A DNA stretch of 64,000 nucleotides, taken from Woeseiaceae bacterium. Its GTDB lineage: Bacteria > Pseudomonadota > Gammaproteobacteria > Steroidobacterales > Woeseiaceae. The position numbers and the translations under genes are program-made. Positions 52,072-61,311 of this stretch are shown here, piece by piece. The notes below the pieces were generated by a model. It worked only from the letters and a program-made list of their open reading frames with translations. It was not told the DNA's origin and did not search any database. Every line of letters starts with the position of its first letter. Positions within the stretch are counted from its first letter, which is position 1. The stretch spans positions 21,360 to 85,359 of the forward strand of contig JANQLK010000058.1 in the NCBI GenBank assembly GCA_028280615.1, read 5' to 3'.

Positions 52072-53061
52072 ATGCCATCGAAGCCCGCGGAAACTACGGG
52101 ACCATCGCCGGACGTGTACGCCGGGAGCGCGCCGCTCGACGTCGCCAGGCGGCTTTTTTCGGCAACCCGGCCGAAGTTCTTTCCGGCGTCGGTTTTGCCG
52201 GTGCTTGCGGGTACCGCCTGGGGCTACGCCGCCGCGGGCAGCATGGACTGGGCGGCGTTCCTGCTCGCCCTGCTCGCGACGGTCTGCGTCCACGCAGGCG
52301 CCAACGTCATCAACGACGTCGGCGACGATGCGGGCGGCACGGATCGCCAAAACGACGATCGCATCTACCCGTACACGGGCGGCTCGCGGTTCATTCAGTC
52401 GGGCATCATGTCGGCTCGCAGCATGGGCCGGCTCGGCATCAGCCTGCTCGCCATCGCCGCGCTTGCGGGATTGCTGCTCATTTCGATGCGCGGCGAGATG
52501 GTGCTCTGGTTCGGTATCGCCGGCGTCGCGCTGGCCGTTCTCTACTCCCTGGGCCCGGTCAGGCTGAGCGGCACGGGCTTCGGCGAACTGGCGGTCGGCG
52601 TTGCCTTCGGCGTGATCCCCGTGACCGGCGCGGCCTGGCTGCAGAGCGGTGTCATCGACACCGGAGTGTTGCTGTATTCGCTGCCGATCAGCGCCTGGGT
52701 CGCCGCAATCCTCCTGATCAACGAAGTCCCGGATCGCGACGCGGACGGCGCGACCGGCAAGAGAACGCTCGTCGTTCGGCTGGGACTCGACGGCACTGCG
52801 CTCGTGTACGCCCTGTTGCACGGCACCGCGGCAGCCGTGAGCGTGTGGCTTGCCGCGACCGGCGCGCTGGTTGCCGCCGCCCCGCTGGTGCCTTTGCTGC
52901 TACTCGTGCTCGCGGCCCGCGCCGCGATGGCGATCCGGATCGGTGTCGCCGATCGGGCGCGCATGACGAGCGCGATCGAGGCCACGCTCGGCGTGCATAC
53001 GATTGGTAGTATCTGGCTCGCGGTCGTTGTGCTGTATCCGGCGTTTTTCGGCGCCGGCTAA
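52072..53061 (+). CDS. menA: MenA-like UbiA-family prenyltransferase
   Basis: The product is 329 residues with eight or nine predicted transmembrane helices. Two Asp-rich motifs bind the prenyl diphosphate and Mg2+: NVINDVGDDAGGTD (about 83-96) and NEVPDRDAD (about 221-229). The motif GGSRFIQSG after the first one is usual in 1,4-dihydroxy-2-naphthoate octaprenyltransferases. It would attach an isoprenoid tail to a quinone precursor at the inner membrane. It stands 35 bp before the nqr operon, so a quinone link to NQR is natural. A naphthoquinone product is likely but other UbiA substrates cannot be excluded. Confidence 0.82.
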   Translation: MPSKPAETTGPSPDVYAGSAPLDVARRLFSATRPKFFPASVLPVLAGTAWGYAAAGSMDWAAFLLALLATVCVHAGANVINDVGDDAGGTDRQNDDRIYPYTGGSRFIQSGIMSARSMGRLGISLLAIAALAGLLLISMRGEMVLWFGIAGVALAVLYSLGPVRLSGTGFGELAVGVAFGVIPVTGAAWLQSGVIDTGVLLYSLPISAWVAAILLINEVPDRDADGATGKRTLVVRLGLDGTALVYALLHGTAAAVSVWLAATGALVAAAPLVPLLLLVLAARAAMAIRIGVADRARMTSAIEATLGVHTIGSIWLAVVVLYPAFFGAG

Positions 53062-53096
53062 GCGATCGAACGCCGCGAGAGCGTGTAACGAGAGCG

Positions 53097-54443
53097 ATGC
53101 GATTCAGGATTCGAAAAGGCCTCGACATACCGTTGACGGGCCGTCCCGCGGAGACGATCGAGGACGGCAAGCCGGTGTCGACGGTCGCGGCACTGGGTAC
53201 CGACGTCGTCGGCCTGAAACCGCGCATGGCCGTCCGCGTGGGCGACCGCGTGCGCCTCGGTCAGACTCTGTTCGTCGACAAGCGAAATCCGGGCGTGGAC
53301 TTCACATCGCCGGGCGCGGGCGAAGTCATCGAAATCAATCGCGGCGCGCGGCGCGCGCTGCAGTCGGTCGTGATTCGCCTGGACGGAGACGATGCCGAGC
53401 ACTACGAGCGGTTCGACGACACGCGCCTCGCGCATCTCGACCGCGACACCGTGCGCAGGCAGATCGTCGCGTCGGGCCTGTGGACCACGATCCGCACGCG
53501 CCCGTTCAGCCGCATCCCCGACCCCGAGACCGCGCCCGCCGCCATCTTCGTGACGGCGATCGACACCAATCCGCTGGCACCGGACCCGGCCTGGATCATC
53601 AACGATGCCGGACCCGCGTTCGTCAACGGGCTGACCGTGCTGGCGCATCTGACTGACGGCAAGGTCTACGTGAATACCAGACCCGGTCCGGGCTTCGACG
53701 TTCCGGTCGACGCGCCGTTCGTTCATGCCGAGTTCGAAGGGCCGCATCCTGCCGGCCTCGTCGGCACGCACATTCACTTCCTCGAACCCGTTAGCGAGCG
53801 AAAGACGGTCTGGCATATCCGCTACCAGCACGTGGTGTCGATCGGCCGCCTGTTCGCCGAGGGGCGCCTGCCGACGCGGCGCATCATCGCCCTGACCGGT
53901 CCAATGGCCTTGAAGCCGCGGCTCTTGAGGACCCGGATCGGCGCCAGCACCGAGGACCTGCTCTCGGACGAGCTGAAACCCGGGCCGGTGCGCGTAATCA
54001 GCGGCTCGGCGCTCTCCGGCCATCGTGCGGCCGGCCCGCTCGCCTGGCTCAACCGATACCACAACCAGCTGACAATCCTCGCCGAGGAAAGTCCACGCGA
54101 GTTTCTTTCCTGGGCCAAGCCCGGGGCCGGCAAGTACTCGGCAACCCGGGCGTATGTCGGCAAGCTGTTCGCGAGCGGCGGATTCGACCTCGCGACGAAC
54201 CAGAACGGCAGCCCGCGTGCCATGGTTTCGATCGGCAGCTTCGAGGCGTTGATGCCGCTCGACATACTCGCGACGCCGCTCTTGAAGGCGCTGCTCGTCG
54301 AAGACACGGACCGCGCGAAGGCGCTGGGCTGCCTCGAACTCGACGAGGAGGACCTGGCGCTCTGCTCGTTCGCGTGCAACGGCAAGTATGACTACGGGCC
54401 GTACCTGCGCATGAACCTGGACGAAATCGAGGCCAACGGATAA
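53097..54443 (+). CDS. nqrA: Na+-translocating NADH:quinone reductase subunit A
   Basis: The product is 448 residues, as expected. It opens MRFRIRKGLDIPLTGRP, the usual NqrA start, and shows VALKP/DVVGLKPRMAV, FTSPGAGEVIEINRGARRAL, GTHIHFLEPV and SIGSFEALMPLDI. NqrA is the peripheral subunit on the cytoplasmic side, associated with the quinone site. The start follows menA by 35 bp, and the stop overlaps the nqrB start by one base (TAATG). Confidence 0.96.
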   Translation: MRFRIRKGLDIPLTGRPAETIEDGKPVSTVAALGTDVVGLKPRMAVRVGDRVRLGQTLFVDKRNPGVDFTSPGAGEVIEINRGARRALQSVVIRLDGDDAEHYERFDDTRLAHLDRDTVRRQIVASGLWTTIRTRPFSRIPDPETAPAAIFVTAIDTNPLAPDPAWIINDAGPAFVNGLTVLAHLTDGKVYVNTRPGPGFDVPVDAPFVHAEFEGPHPAGLVGTHIHFLEPVSERKTVWHIRYQHVVSIGRLFAEGRLPTRRIIALTGPMALKPRLLRTRIGASTEDLLSDELKPGPVRVISGSALSGHRAAGPLAWLNRYHNQLTILAEESPREFLSWAKPGAGKYSATRAYVGKLFASGGFDLATNQNGSPRAMVSIGSFEALMPLDILATPLLKALLVEDTDRAKALGCLELDEEDLALCSFACNGKYDYGPYLRMNLDEIEANG

Positions 54444-55654
54444 TGAGCGTACTCAGGAAGACCCTGGACCGGCTCGAGCCGCTGTTTACGCGCGGCGGCC
54501 GCTTCGAGCGTTTCGAGGCCGTATTCGAGATGGTCGATACGCTGTTCTACTCGCCTTCGGTCGTATCGAAAGGTTCGCCGCACATCCGCGACGCGGTCGA
54601 TTTGAAGCGCGTCATGATCGTCGTCGTGTTCGCGGTGATGCCCTGCCTGTTCGTCGGCATGTGGAACACGGGCTTCCAGGCGAACTCCGCGCTGGCGTCG
54701 ATGGGCATGGTCGGCATCGACGGCTGGCGCGGCGCCGTGCTTCCGCTCCTGGGCGCCGGCCACGATCCGTCGAGCCTTTACGACAATACGATGCACGGCT
54801 TCCTGTACTTCCTGCCGATCTATGTTGTGACGATGGCGGCCGGCGGATTCTGGGAAATCCTGTTCGCGAGCGTGCGCAATCACGAAGTCAACGAAGGCTT
54901 CTTCGTCACCTCGATGCTGTACGCGCTGATCCTGCCGGCCACGACGCCGCTCTGGCAGGTCGCGCTCGGCATCAGCTTCGGCGTCGTAATCGGCAAGGAA
55001 GTGTTCGGCGGCACGGGCAAGAACGTCCTGAATCCGGCGCTTGTCGGCCGCGCGTTCCTGTATTTCGCGTATCCCGTGCAGCTCTCGGGCGACGCGGTCT
55101 GGACGCCCGTCGACGGCTTCAGCGGCGCGACGGCCCTGGGCCTCGCGGCGATCGACGGCATGCAGGGCGTCACGGACGCCGGCATCACGTTCACGCAGGC
55201 GTTCATCGGCCAGCTACAGGGGTCGCTGGGCGAAACGTCGCTCGCCGCCTGCCTGATCGGCGCTCTGATCCTGATGTACACGCGTATCGCCTCGTGGCGG
55301 ATCATCGTCGCCTGTTTCATCGGCCTGATCGTGCCGGCGCTGTTGTTCTCGGGGCTCGAGAGCGCCAACCCGATGATGGACATGCCGTGGCACTGGCACG
55401 TCGCGCTCGGCGGCTTCGCGTTCGGCGCCGTATTCATGGCGACCGACCCGGTCACGAACCCGGATACGATGCTCGGCCACTGGATATTCGGCCTCATGGT
55501 CGGTCTTCTGACCTGGATCATTCGCGTCATCAACCCGGCCTTTCCGGAGGGCATCATGCTCGCCATTCTGTTCGGCAACGTGTTCGCGCCCGTCATCGAC
55601 TACTTCGTGACCCAGGCGAATATCCGGCGCAGGGAGAAGCGCAGTGTCGGATGA
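54443..55654 (+). CDS. nqrB: Na+-translocating NADH:quinone reductase subunit B
   Basis: The product is 403 residues with about ten transmembrane helices. The covalent FMN is expected on the Thr of DGFSGATAL, the flavinylation motif in the first half of the usual NqrB sequence. GKEVFGGTGKNVLNPALVGRAFLYFAYP is also typical. NqrB forms part of the Na+ channel and binds riboflavin and FMN. It overlaps nqrC by 11 bp. Confidence 0.96.
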   Translation: MSVLRKTLDRLEPLFTRGGRFERFEAVFEMVDTLFYSPSVVSKGSPHIRDAVDLKRVMIVVVFAVMPCLFVGMWNTGFQANSALASMGMVGIDGWRGAVLPLLGAGHDPSSLYDNTMHGFLYFLPIYVVTMAAGGFWEILFASVRNHEVNEGFFVTSMLYALILPATTPLWQVALGISFGVVIGKEVFGGTGKNVLNPALVGRAFLYFAYPVQLSGDAVWTPVDGFSGATALGLAAIDGMQGVTDAGITFTQAFIGQLQGSLGETSLAACLIGALILMYTRIASWRIIVACFIGLIVPALLFSGLESANPMMDMPWHWHVALGGFAFGAVFMATDPVTNPDTMLGHWIFGLMVGLLTWIIRVINPAFPEGIMLAILFGNVFAPVIDYFVTQANIRRREKRSVG

Positions 55655-56432
55655 GGAAAAGACCGCGCGGTCCCGTGACGGTATCGCCAACACGCTGATC
55701 GTCGCGATCGGCGTGAGTCTCGTGTGCTCGATACTGGTCTCCGCGAGCGCCGTGGTCTTGCGGCCCCTGCAGCTCGAAAACGCGGACCTGTATCGCAAGC
55801 AGATCGTGCTGGACGTGGCGGGCCTGTACGAGCCGGGCGACGACGTTGCGGAGGCCTTCGAACAGATCGAGGCGCGGCTCGTGGACCTCGACACCGGCGA
55901 CTATGTCACGGGCGACGCGAGCAGCTTCGATGCGGCCGCGGCCGCGAACGATCCGGCGACGGGCGTGGCGATACCGCCGACCGAGGACATTGCGAGCATC
56001 GGCCGCCGTGCAACGATCGCGCCCGTGTACATCGTGCGGGACGGCGGCGACATCGACCAGGTCATCCTGCCCGTGCGCGGCGCCGGGCTCTGGTCGACGC
56101 TGTACGGCTACCTCTCCGTCGAAGCCGACGGCAACACCGTCAGGGGCTTGAGATTCTACGAACACGCCGAGACGGCGGGCCTGGGCGACCAGATCGACAA
56201 GCCGGAATGGCGCGCGATCTGGCCCGGCAAGGAACTTTACGACGGCGACGGCAACGCCGTCATCGAGGTCGTGCGGGGCCAGGCGCCCGCGGGGCCGAAG
56301 CTGGTCCACCAGGTCGACGGCATGTCCGGTGCAACGCTGACCGGCCAGGGCGTCATGCGGCTCGTGCGCTACTGGGTCGGGCCCGACGCCTTCGGTCCCT
56401 ATCTCGACAGAATCGCCAGCGAGGCGAATTGA
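55644..56432 (+). CDS. nqrC: Na+-translocating NADH:quinone reductase subunit C
   Basis: The product is 262 residues. A single N-terminal transmembrane helix (about 15-37) leads to a periplasmic domain that ends with the FMN attachment motif DGMSGATLTGQGV, where the Thr after SGA is flavinylated by ApbE. The matching ApbE gene is in the same operon. Spacing to nqrD is 16 bp. Confidence 0.95.
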   Translation: MSDEEKTARSRDGIANTLIVAIGVSLVCSILVSASAVVLRPLQLENADLYRKQIVLDVAGLYEPGDDVAEAFEQIEARLVDLDTGDYVTGDASSFDAAAAANDPATGVAIPPTEDIASIGRRATIAPVYIVRDGGDIDQVILPVRGAGLWSTLYGYLSVEADGNTVRGLRFYEHAETAGLGDQIDKPEWRAIWPGKELYDGDGNAVIEVVRGQAPAGPKLVHQVDGMSGATLTGQGVMRLVRYWVGPDAFGPYLDRIASEAN

Positions 56433-56448
56433 AGCGAGGCAAATTGAC

Positions 56449-57108
56449 ATGAGTGAAGCGAAAAGCGTCCTGCTGGATCCGCTCGTCGATCGAAACCCGA
56501 TCCTGTTGAGCGTGCTCGGCGTCTGCTCGGCCCTCGCCGTGACGACTTCCCTGCTGCCGGCGCTCTTGATGTGCGTCGCGATGACGACCGTGGCCATGTT
56601 CTCGGGCGCGGCGATCTCGGCCATCCGCGAGCATATTCCCAACAGCATCCGCATCATCGTGCAGATGACGATCATTGCGTCGCTGGTCATCGTCGTCGAC
56701 CAGGTGTTGAAGGCCTACGCGTTCGAGACCAGCAAGCAGCTATCGGTTTTCGTCGGCCTGATCATTACGAACTGCATCATCCTGGGCCGCGCGGAAGCCT
56801 TCGCGATGAAGAACCCGATCGGCGCGAGCTTCCTCGACGGAATCGGCAACGGCCTGGGCTACAGCGTCGTTCTGATCGTCGTCGCCGCGCTGCGCGAACT
56901 GTTTGGCGCCGGCACGCTGCTCGGCTATGAGATCCTGCCCCTGACCAGCAACGGCGGATGGTACGAGGCCAACGGCATGATGCTCTTGCCGCCGAGCGCG
57001 TTCTTCATCATCGGTCTCATGATCTGGGCGGTCCGCTCCTGGCGCCCGCAGCAGGTCGAGAAGCCCGACTACCAGATCCACGAAGTTCACCGGACCGAAG
57101 TGCTCTGA
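56449..57108 (+). CDS. nqrD: Na+-translocating NADH:quinone reductase subunit D
   Basis: The product is 219 residues with about six transmembrane helices. GAxxISAIREHIPNSIRII-like sequence and VGLIITNCIILGRAEAFAMKN are standard for NqrD; the Cys in TNCIILGRAEA is one ligand of the intramembrane [2Fe-2S] cluster shared with NqrE. GAGTLLGYEILP also fits. Confidence 0.95.
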   Translation: MSEAKSVLLDPLVDRNPILLSVLGVCSALAVTTSLLPALLMCVAMTTVAMFSGAAISAIREHIPNSIRIIVQMTIIASLVIVVDQVLKAYAFETSKQLSVFVGLIITNCIILGRAEAFAMKNPIGASFLDGIGNGLGYSVVLIVVAALRELFGAGTLLGYEILPLTSNGGWYEANGMMLLPPSAFFIIGLMIWAVRSWRPQQVEKPDYQIHEVHRTEVL

Positions 57109-57154
57109 TGATGCGCTCCCGCAACATGTCGATGCCCGAGAGAGTACGCCGCTG

Positions 57155-57763
57155 ATGGCGGACTACATCAACCTGTTCATCCAGGCGGCGTTCGTCGAGA
57201 ACCTGGCGCTGACCTTCTTCCTCGGGATGTGCACGTTCCTCGCCGTGTCGAAGCGCATCGAAACGGCGCTCGGTCTGGGCTTGGCGGTCATCGCCGTGCA
57301 GACGATCACGGTTCCGGTCAATCACCTGATCTATGCGTTCCTGTTGAAGCCCGGCGCGCTCGGCTGGCTCGGTTTGTCCGACGTCGACCTGAGCTTCCTG
57401 GGGCTGGTCAGCTACATCGGCGTGATTGCGGCGCTGGTCCAGATTCTCGAGATGACGCTCGACCGTTTTTTCCCGGCGCTGTACAACGCGCTCGGTATCT
57501 TCCTGCCGCTGATCACGGTCAACTGCGCCATCCTTGGCGGCACGCTGTTCATGGTCGAGCGCCGCTACGACCTCGCCGAGAGTGTGGTCTTCGGGCTCGG
57601 CAGCGGCTTCGGCTGGGCCGTCGCGCTCGTCGCGCTGGCGGGCATCCGCGAGAAGCTTCGCTACAGTGACGTGCCCGACGGCCTGCAGGGCCTGGGGATT
57701 ACGTTCATCATCGTCGGCCTGATGTCGCTCGCGTTCATGGGCCTGTCGGGAATCCAGCTATGA
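57155..57763 (+). CDS. nqrE: Na+-translocating NADH:quinone reductase subunit E
   Basis: The product is 202 residues, a six-helix membrane protein homologous to NqrD with inverted topology. FFLGMCTFLAVSKR and FLPLITVNCAILGGTLFMVER contain the Cys residues that ligate the intramembrane [2Fe-2S] cluster with NqrD. The start is an ATG 46 bp after nqrD. The stop overlaps the nqrF start (ATGA). Confidence 0.95.
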   Translation: MADYINLFIQAAFVENLALTFFLGMCTFLAVSKRIETALGLGLAVIAVQTITVPVNHLIYAFLLKPGALGWLGLSDVDLSFLGLVSYIGVIAALVQILEMTLDRFFPALYNALGIFLPLITVNCAILGGTLFMVERRYDLAESVVFGLGSGFGWAVALVALAGIREKLRYSDVPDGLQGLGITFIIVGLMSLAFMGLSGIQL

Positions 57764-58998
57764 GCGCCGGAACGTCCATCGCGACCGAGGTCGGGCTCGG
57801 CATCGGCCTGTTTACGGTCGTCATCCTGATCCTGGTCTTCGTGATTCTCATGGCGCGCTCGCGGCTCGTGGCGACGGGCAAGGTTCACCTCATCGTCAAC
57901 GATGACCGTGACCTCGAGGTCGCCACGGGCGGCAAGCTGCTCGGCAACCTGGCGGACGCCGGTATCCTCGTGCCGTCGGCCTGCGCGGGCGGCGGCACTT
58001 GCGGCCAGTGCAGGGTCCAGGTCCTGTCGGGCGGCGGGGCGATCCTGCCGACCGAGACCTCGCTGATCAACAAGCGCGAGGCCGCGGACCACGTGCGGCT
58101 GTCCTGCCAGGTCACGGTCAAGCAGGACATGCGGGTCCGGGTCCCGGACGAGGTCTTCGGCGTCAAAAAGCACGACTGCGAGGTGGTCTCCAATCACAAC
58201 GTGTCGAGCTTCATCAAGGAGCTCACGCTCGAGCTGCCCGAAGCAATGGACTTCCGCGCGGGCGGTTACATCCAGATCGAGTGTCCGCCGCACCACATTC
58301 GCTATCGGGATTTCGACATCGACGAGGAGTTTCAGAGCGAATGGGACCATTACAATCTCTGGCGCTATGAATCGCGTGTCAGGACACCGACGTCACGCGC
58401 CTACTCGATGGCCAACTTCCCGCTCGAGACGGGCATCGTGAAGCTCAACGTGCGCATCGCCACGCCGCCCCCGGGCGCCGACGACAAGATTCCGCCCGGC
58501 ATCATGTCCTCGTATATCTTCAGCCTGAGGCCCGGCGACCGCGTGACGATCGCGGGGCCGTTCGGCGAGTTTTTCGCCAGAGATACCGACAACGAGATGG
58601 TGTTCATCGGCGGCGGCGCCGGTATGGCGCCGATGCGCTCGCACATCTTCGACCAGCTCAAGCGCCTGCACTCGAAGCGCAGGATGTCTTTCTGGTACGG
58701 GGCCAGGAGCCTGCGCGAGGCGTTCTACGTCGAGGAATTCGACCGTCTTGCCGCGGACAACGACAACTTCGACTGGCACCTCGCGCTGTCGGAGCCGCTG
58801 CCCGAGGACAACTGGGAGGGCTACGTGGGCTTCATCCACAAGGTGCTGCTGGACGAGTACCTGAGCGGGCACGAAGCCCCCGAGGACTGCGAGTACTACA
58901 TCTGCGGACCGCCGATGATGAACGCGGCCGTGCTGACGATGCTCGACAACCTGGGTGTGACCCGCGATCACATCCTGCTCGACGACTTCGGCGGCTGA
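57760..58998 (+). CDS. nqrF: Na+-translocating NADH:quinone reductase subunit F
   Basis: The product is 412 residues. After an N-terminal helix (about 8-30) comes a ferredoxin domain with the 2Fe-2S cysteines in SACAGGGTCGQCRV and LSCQV. The FAD site is RAYSMAN, and the NADH-binding part has FIGGGAGMAPMRSH and YYICGPPMMNAAV. It ends DDFGG, as NqrF usually does. It is the electron entry point, oxidising NADH. Confidence 0.97.
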   Translation: MSAGTSIATEVGLGIGLFTVVILILVFVILMARSRLVATGKVHLIVNDDRDLEVATGGKLLGNLADAGILVPSACAGGGTCGQCRVQVLSGGGAILPTETSLINKREAADHVRLSCQVTVKQDMRVRVPDEVFGVKKHDCEVVSNHNVSSFIKELTLELPEAMDFRAGGYIQIECPPHHIRYRDFDIDEEFQSEWDHYNLWRYESRVRTPTSRAYSMANFPLETGIVKLNVRIATPPPGADDKIPPGIMSSYIFSLRPGDRVTIAGPFGEFFARDTDNEMVFIGGGAGMAPMRSHIFDQLKRLHSKRRMSFWYGARSLREAFYVEEFDRLAADNDNFDWHLALSEPLPEDNWEGYVGFIHKVLLDEYLSGHEAPEDCEYYICGPPMMNAAVLTMLDNLGVTRDHILLDDFGG

Positions 58999-59004
58999 GC
59001 GCGC

Positions 59005-60051
59005 GTGGATTCGATCACCGCCTGTCCGGCGTGGCATCGTCCAGCGGCCCTGGTCGTTGCGCTGTTGCTGTCCGCCTGCGGCGGCGACACGGATAGACCG
59101 CGACAGCTCGAGCTAAACGGCGCGGCCATGGGCACGACCTGGAGCGTCCAGGTCCTGGACCTGCCGGCCGGCGACGACCGCGCCGCGCTGCGCGACGACG
59201 TAGAGGCCGCGATCGTCCGCGCCGAACAAATGCTGTCGACGTACATCCCGGGGTCCGATCTCATGCGCTTCAACCGGAGCGGACGAACGGACTGGGTCGA
59301 CGTGTCCGACGAGCTGTGCTCGATCGTCGATACGGCGCTGACCTTGAGCGAGATGACGGGCGGCGCTTTCGACATCACCGTCGGCCCGCTCGTCAACCTC
59401 TGGGGATTCGGACCGGACGGCAACGTCACGGAGCCGCCGGCCGAGGACCTCATCGAGAGAGTCGGCGCACATACGGGCTACCGCAAGCTCGAGGCCGACT
59501 GCGGGCGCCCGGCGCTGCGCAAGGCATCGGCGGATGTCTATGTCGATCTGTCGGCGTTCGCGAAAGGCTACACGGTCGACAAGGTCGCACACATTCTCGA
59601 CGCCCGGGAGGTCGCCAACTACCTCGTCGAAATCGGCGGCGAGCTGCGCGGGCGCGGTCTGAACGCCAGCGGCAGGGAATGGGCCATCGCGATCGAGGAA
59701 CCGCGGCTCGAGGGGCGCTCCGTCCAGACCATCGTGGGCCTGAGCGACCGCGGCATGGCGACCTCGGGCGACTACCGGAACTTTTTCGAGTTCGACGGTA
59801 GACTCTACTCGCATACGATCGACCCGCGCACGCACTGGCCGATCAGCCACGCCGGCGCATCGGTCACGGTCGTATCCGAATCGGCGGGCTTCGCCGACGC
59901 GATGGCGACGGCGTTGCTCGTACTGGGGCCTGAGGACGGCATCGAATTCGCCGACCGGCATGAGATCGCCGCGTATTTTCTCGTCCGCACGGACGCGGGC
60001 CTGGCCGAACGCCGTTCGGCGCAATTTGAACGGGAGGTGAGTATCCTGTGA
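59005..60051 (+). CDS. apbE: FAD:protein FMN transferase (ApbE), predicted lipoprotein
   Basis: The product is 348 residues from a GTG at 59005. The signal ends in a lipobox (LLLSAC), so it is anchored in the periplasm. ApbE motifs are clear: NGAAMGTTWSV, VDLSAFAKGYTVDKVA, IGGELRGRGLN, and YSHTIDPRTHWPISH with the metal-binding residues. It attaches FMN to the Thr of NqrB and NqrC. Next to nqrM in an nqr operon, that role is well supported. Confidence 0.94.
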   Translation: MDSITACPAWHRPAALVVALLLSACGGDTDRPRQLELNGAAMGTTWSVQVLDLPAGDDRAALRDDVEAAIVRAEQMLSTYIPGSDLMRFNRSGRTDWVDVSDELCSIVDTALTLSEMTGGAFDITVGPLVNLWGFGPDGNVTEPPAEDLIERVGAHTGYRKLEADCGRPALRKASADVYVDLSAFAKGYTVDKVAHILDAREVANYLVEIGGELRGRGLNASGREWAIAIEEPRLEGRSVQTIVGLSDRGMATSGDYRNFFEFDGRLYSHTIDPRTHWPISHAGASVTVVSESAGFADAMATALLVLGPEDGIEFADRHEIAAYFLVRTDAGLAERRSAQFEREVSIL

Positions 60052-60227
60052 GCGCTATCGCGACACTCGCTGCAAGTTTCATCATCATCGTGCTCGCCGT
60101 CGCGGCAATGGCAGTCGGAGTACTGGCCGGGCGCGCACCGATCAAGGGTAGCTGCGGCGGAATTGCCGGCGGCTCCTGTGAGCTTTGCAGCGGCGACGGA
60201 CGCTGCCGGAAAGCCGAAAACCGCTGA
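60048..60227 (+). CDS. nqrM: Na+-NQR maturation protein NqrM
   Basis: The product is only 59 residues, from a GTG at 60048 that overlaps the apbE stop (GTGA), with GGGAGGTGA seven bases upstream. A transmembrane helix (about 5-28) precedes a Cys cluster: GSCGGIAGGSCELCSG and RCR, four cysteines in all. This is the DUF539/NqrM pattern, and NqrM delivers iron for the NqrD-NqrE cluster in Vibrio. Its position right after apbE is the usual one. Automatic gene calls could miss it on length. Confidence 0.93.
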   Translation: MSAIATLAASFIIIVLAVAAMAVGVLAGRAPIKGSCGGIAGGSCELCSGDGRCRKAENR

Positions 60228-60242
60228 CCTTATAGGTTAACC

Positions 60243-60647
60243 ATGCCGATCCGTTCTGCAAAAGTAAAAAACTTCATGTCCGGGAACCTGATCCACTTCC
60301 ACCCGGACACCGACGTCCTCGACGCGATTCATACCCTCGTCCAGCACCGGGTTTCAGGCGCGCCCGTCGTCGACGACCGCGGCAACCTGGTCGGTATGCT
60401 GTCCGAGTTCGATTGCATGAGGGTCGTTCTGGGCGCGGCCTATCACGGCGAACCGGGAGGACCCGTGTCGGACATGATGGTCGCGGATGTGCAGACCGTG
60501 GATGCCGACATGAGCATCGCGGATCTCGCGGAGCTGTTCATGACTTCGAGGTTGAGGCGTTACCCGGTCCTGAGCGACAACCGGCTGGTCGGCCAGATCA
60601 GTCGCCGGGATGTGCTGCGCGCGCTCGTGGAGCTGTCGCAGGGCTGA
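60243..60647 (+). CDS. CBS-domain protein
   Basis: The product is 134 residues made of two CBS motifs (about 10-65, VKNFMSGNLIHFHPDTDVLDA, and 78-134, MMVADVQTVDADMSIADLAE). Paired CBS domains bind adenine nucleotides and act as energy or redox sensors. No catalytic domain is attached, so it would regulate a partner. It lies 15 bp after nqrM on the same strand and probably belongs to that transcript. It ends just before the dispersed motif at 60655. Confidence 0.88.
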   Translation: MPIRSAKVKNFMSGNLIHFHPDTDVLDAIHTLVQHRVSGAPVVDDRGNLVGMLSEFDCMRVVLGAAYHGEPGGPVSDMMVADVQTVDADMSIADLAELFMTSRLRRYPVLSDNRLVGQISRRDVLRALVELSQG

Positions 60648-60654
60648 GCGCGTG

Positions 60655-60666
60655 CCAGGACACTAG
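60655..60666. repeat. dispersed gene-end motif, inverted copy
   Basis: CCAGGACACTAG, the complement of CTAGTGTCCTGG, lies between the convergent CBS and tetraheme cytochrome genes. The TAG on the minus strand is the stop of the cytochrome gene, as in the copy at 6598. Confidence 0.65.
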
Positions 60667-61304
60667 TCCACGCTGTCGGCGGTCTCGGGCGCGAACTCGG
60701 CGACGATTCCTTCCATGATGTCGTCCGCGCCCTCGGGCAGTTCATGCACGATACCGTAGTGGCATTCGATGCACGTCTCGCCTCGCTCTTCGGCTCTCGA
60801 GTGCCGACGGGCGACCGAACGGTTCTGTTCCTCGAGATCCATCGCCTCGACGCTATGGCAGTGGCGGCAGAATTTCGAATCGTTGGCCTTGAACTGCCGC
60901 CACACCGCCTCCGCCATCTCGGCACGGTGCGACTCGTATTTCTCGGCGGTGTCGAGCTTGCCCATCATCTCGGGGATGATGTCGAGTGACACGACGGCCT
61001 TGGTCCAGGTCAGCTCGAACCAGTTGTCGTGCGGCAGATGACAGTCCGAACAGCCCGCGCGCACGCCGGACACGTTGACGAAATGGCTCGAGGCTTCGTA
61101 TTCGGGCTTGATGAATGCCTCGTGAGAGTGGCAGGCATAGCAGAATTCGGTCGAACTCGTCGCGTGCAGGATGTAGTTGGTCGTACCCAGCGCGACCGCG
61201 CCGAGCCCGAATGCGATGAAACCGCCCAGCGGAATGCCGATCAGCCACTTGCTCTTCGGACGACTCCAGAAACGTCCCGACCGCGACGTATCGTCTTCGC
61301 TCAT
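60663..61304 (-). CDS. NapC/NirT-like membrane-anchored tetraheme cytochrome c
   Basis: The product is 213 residues. One N-terminal transmembrane helix (about 19-42) anchors a domain with four CxxCH motifs: Cys55-His59 (CYACH), Cys85-His89 (CSDCH), Cys146-His150 (CRHCH) and Cys178-His182 (CIECH). The spacing and the FCYACHSHEAFIKPEY segment match the NapC/NirT/CymA family, which takes electrons from quinol and passes them to periplasmic partners. No reductase gene is nearby, so the partner may be the multihaem proteins to the right. It overlaps the dispersed motif with its stop. Confidence 0.93.
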   Translation of the reverse strand: MSEDDTSRSGRFWSRPKSKWLIGIPLGGFIAFGLGAVALGTTNYILHATSSTEFCYACHSHEAFIKPEYEASSHFVNVSGVRAGCSDCHLPHDNWFELTWTKAVVSLDIIPEMMGKLDTAEKYESHRAEMAEAVWRQFKANDSKFCRHCHSVEAMDLEEQNRSVARRHSRAEERGETCIECHYGIVHELPEGADDIMEGIVAEFAPETADSVD

Positions 61305-61311
61305 TCGCTTG

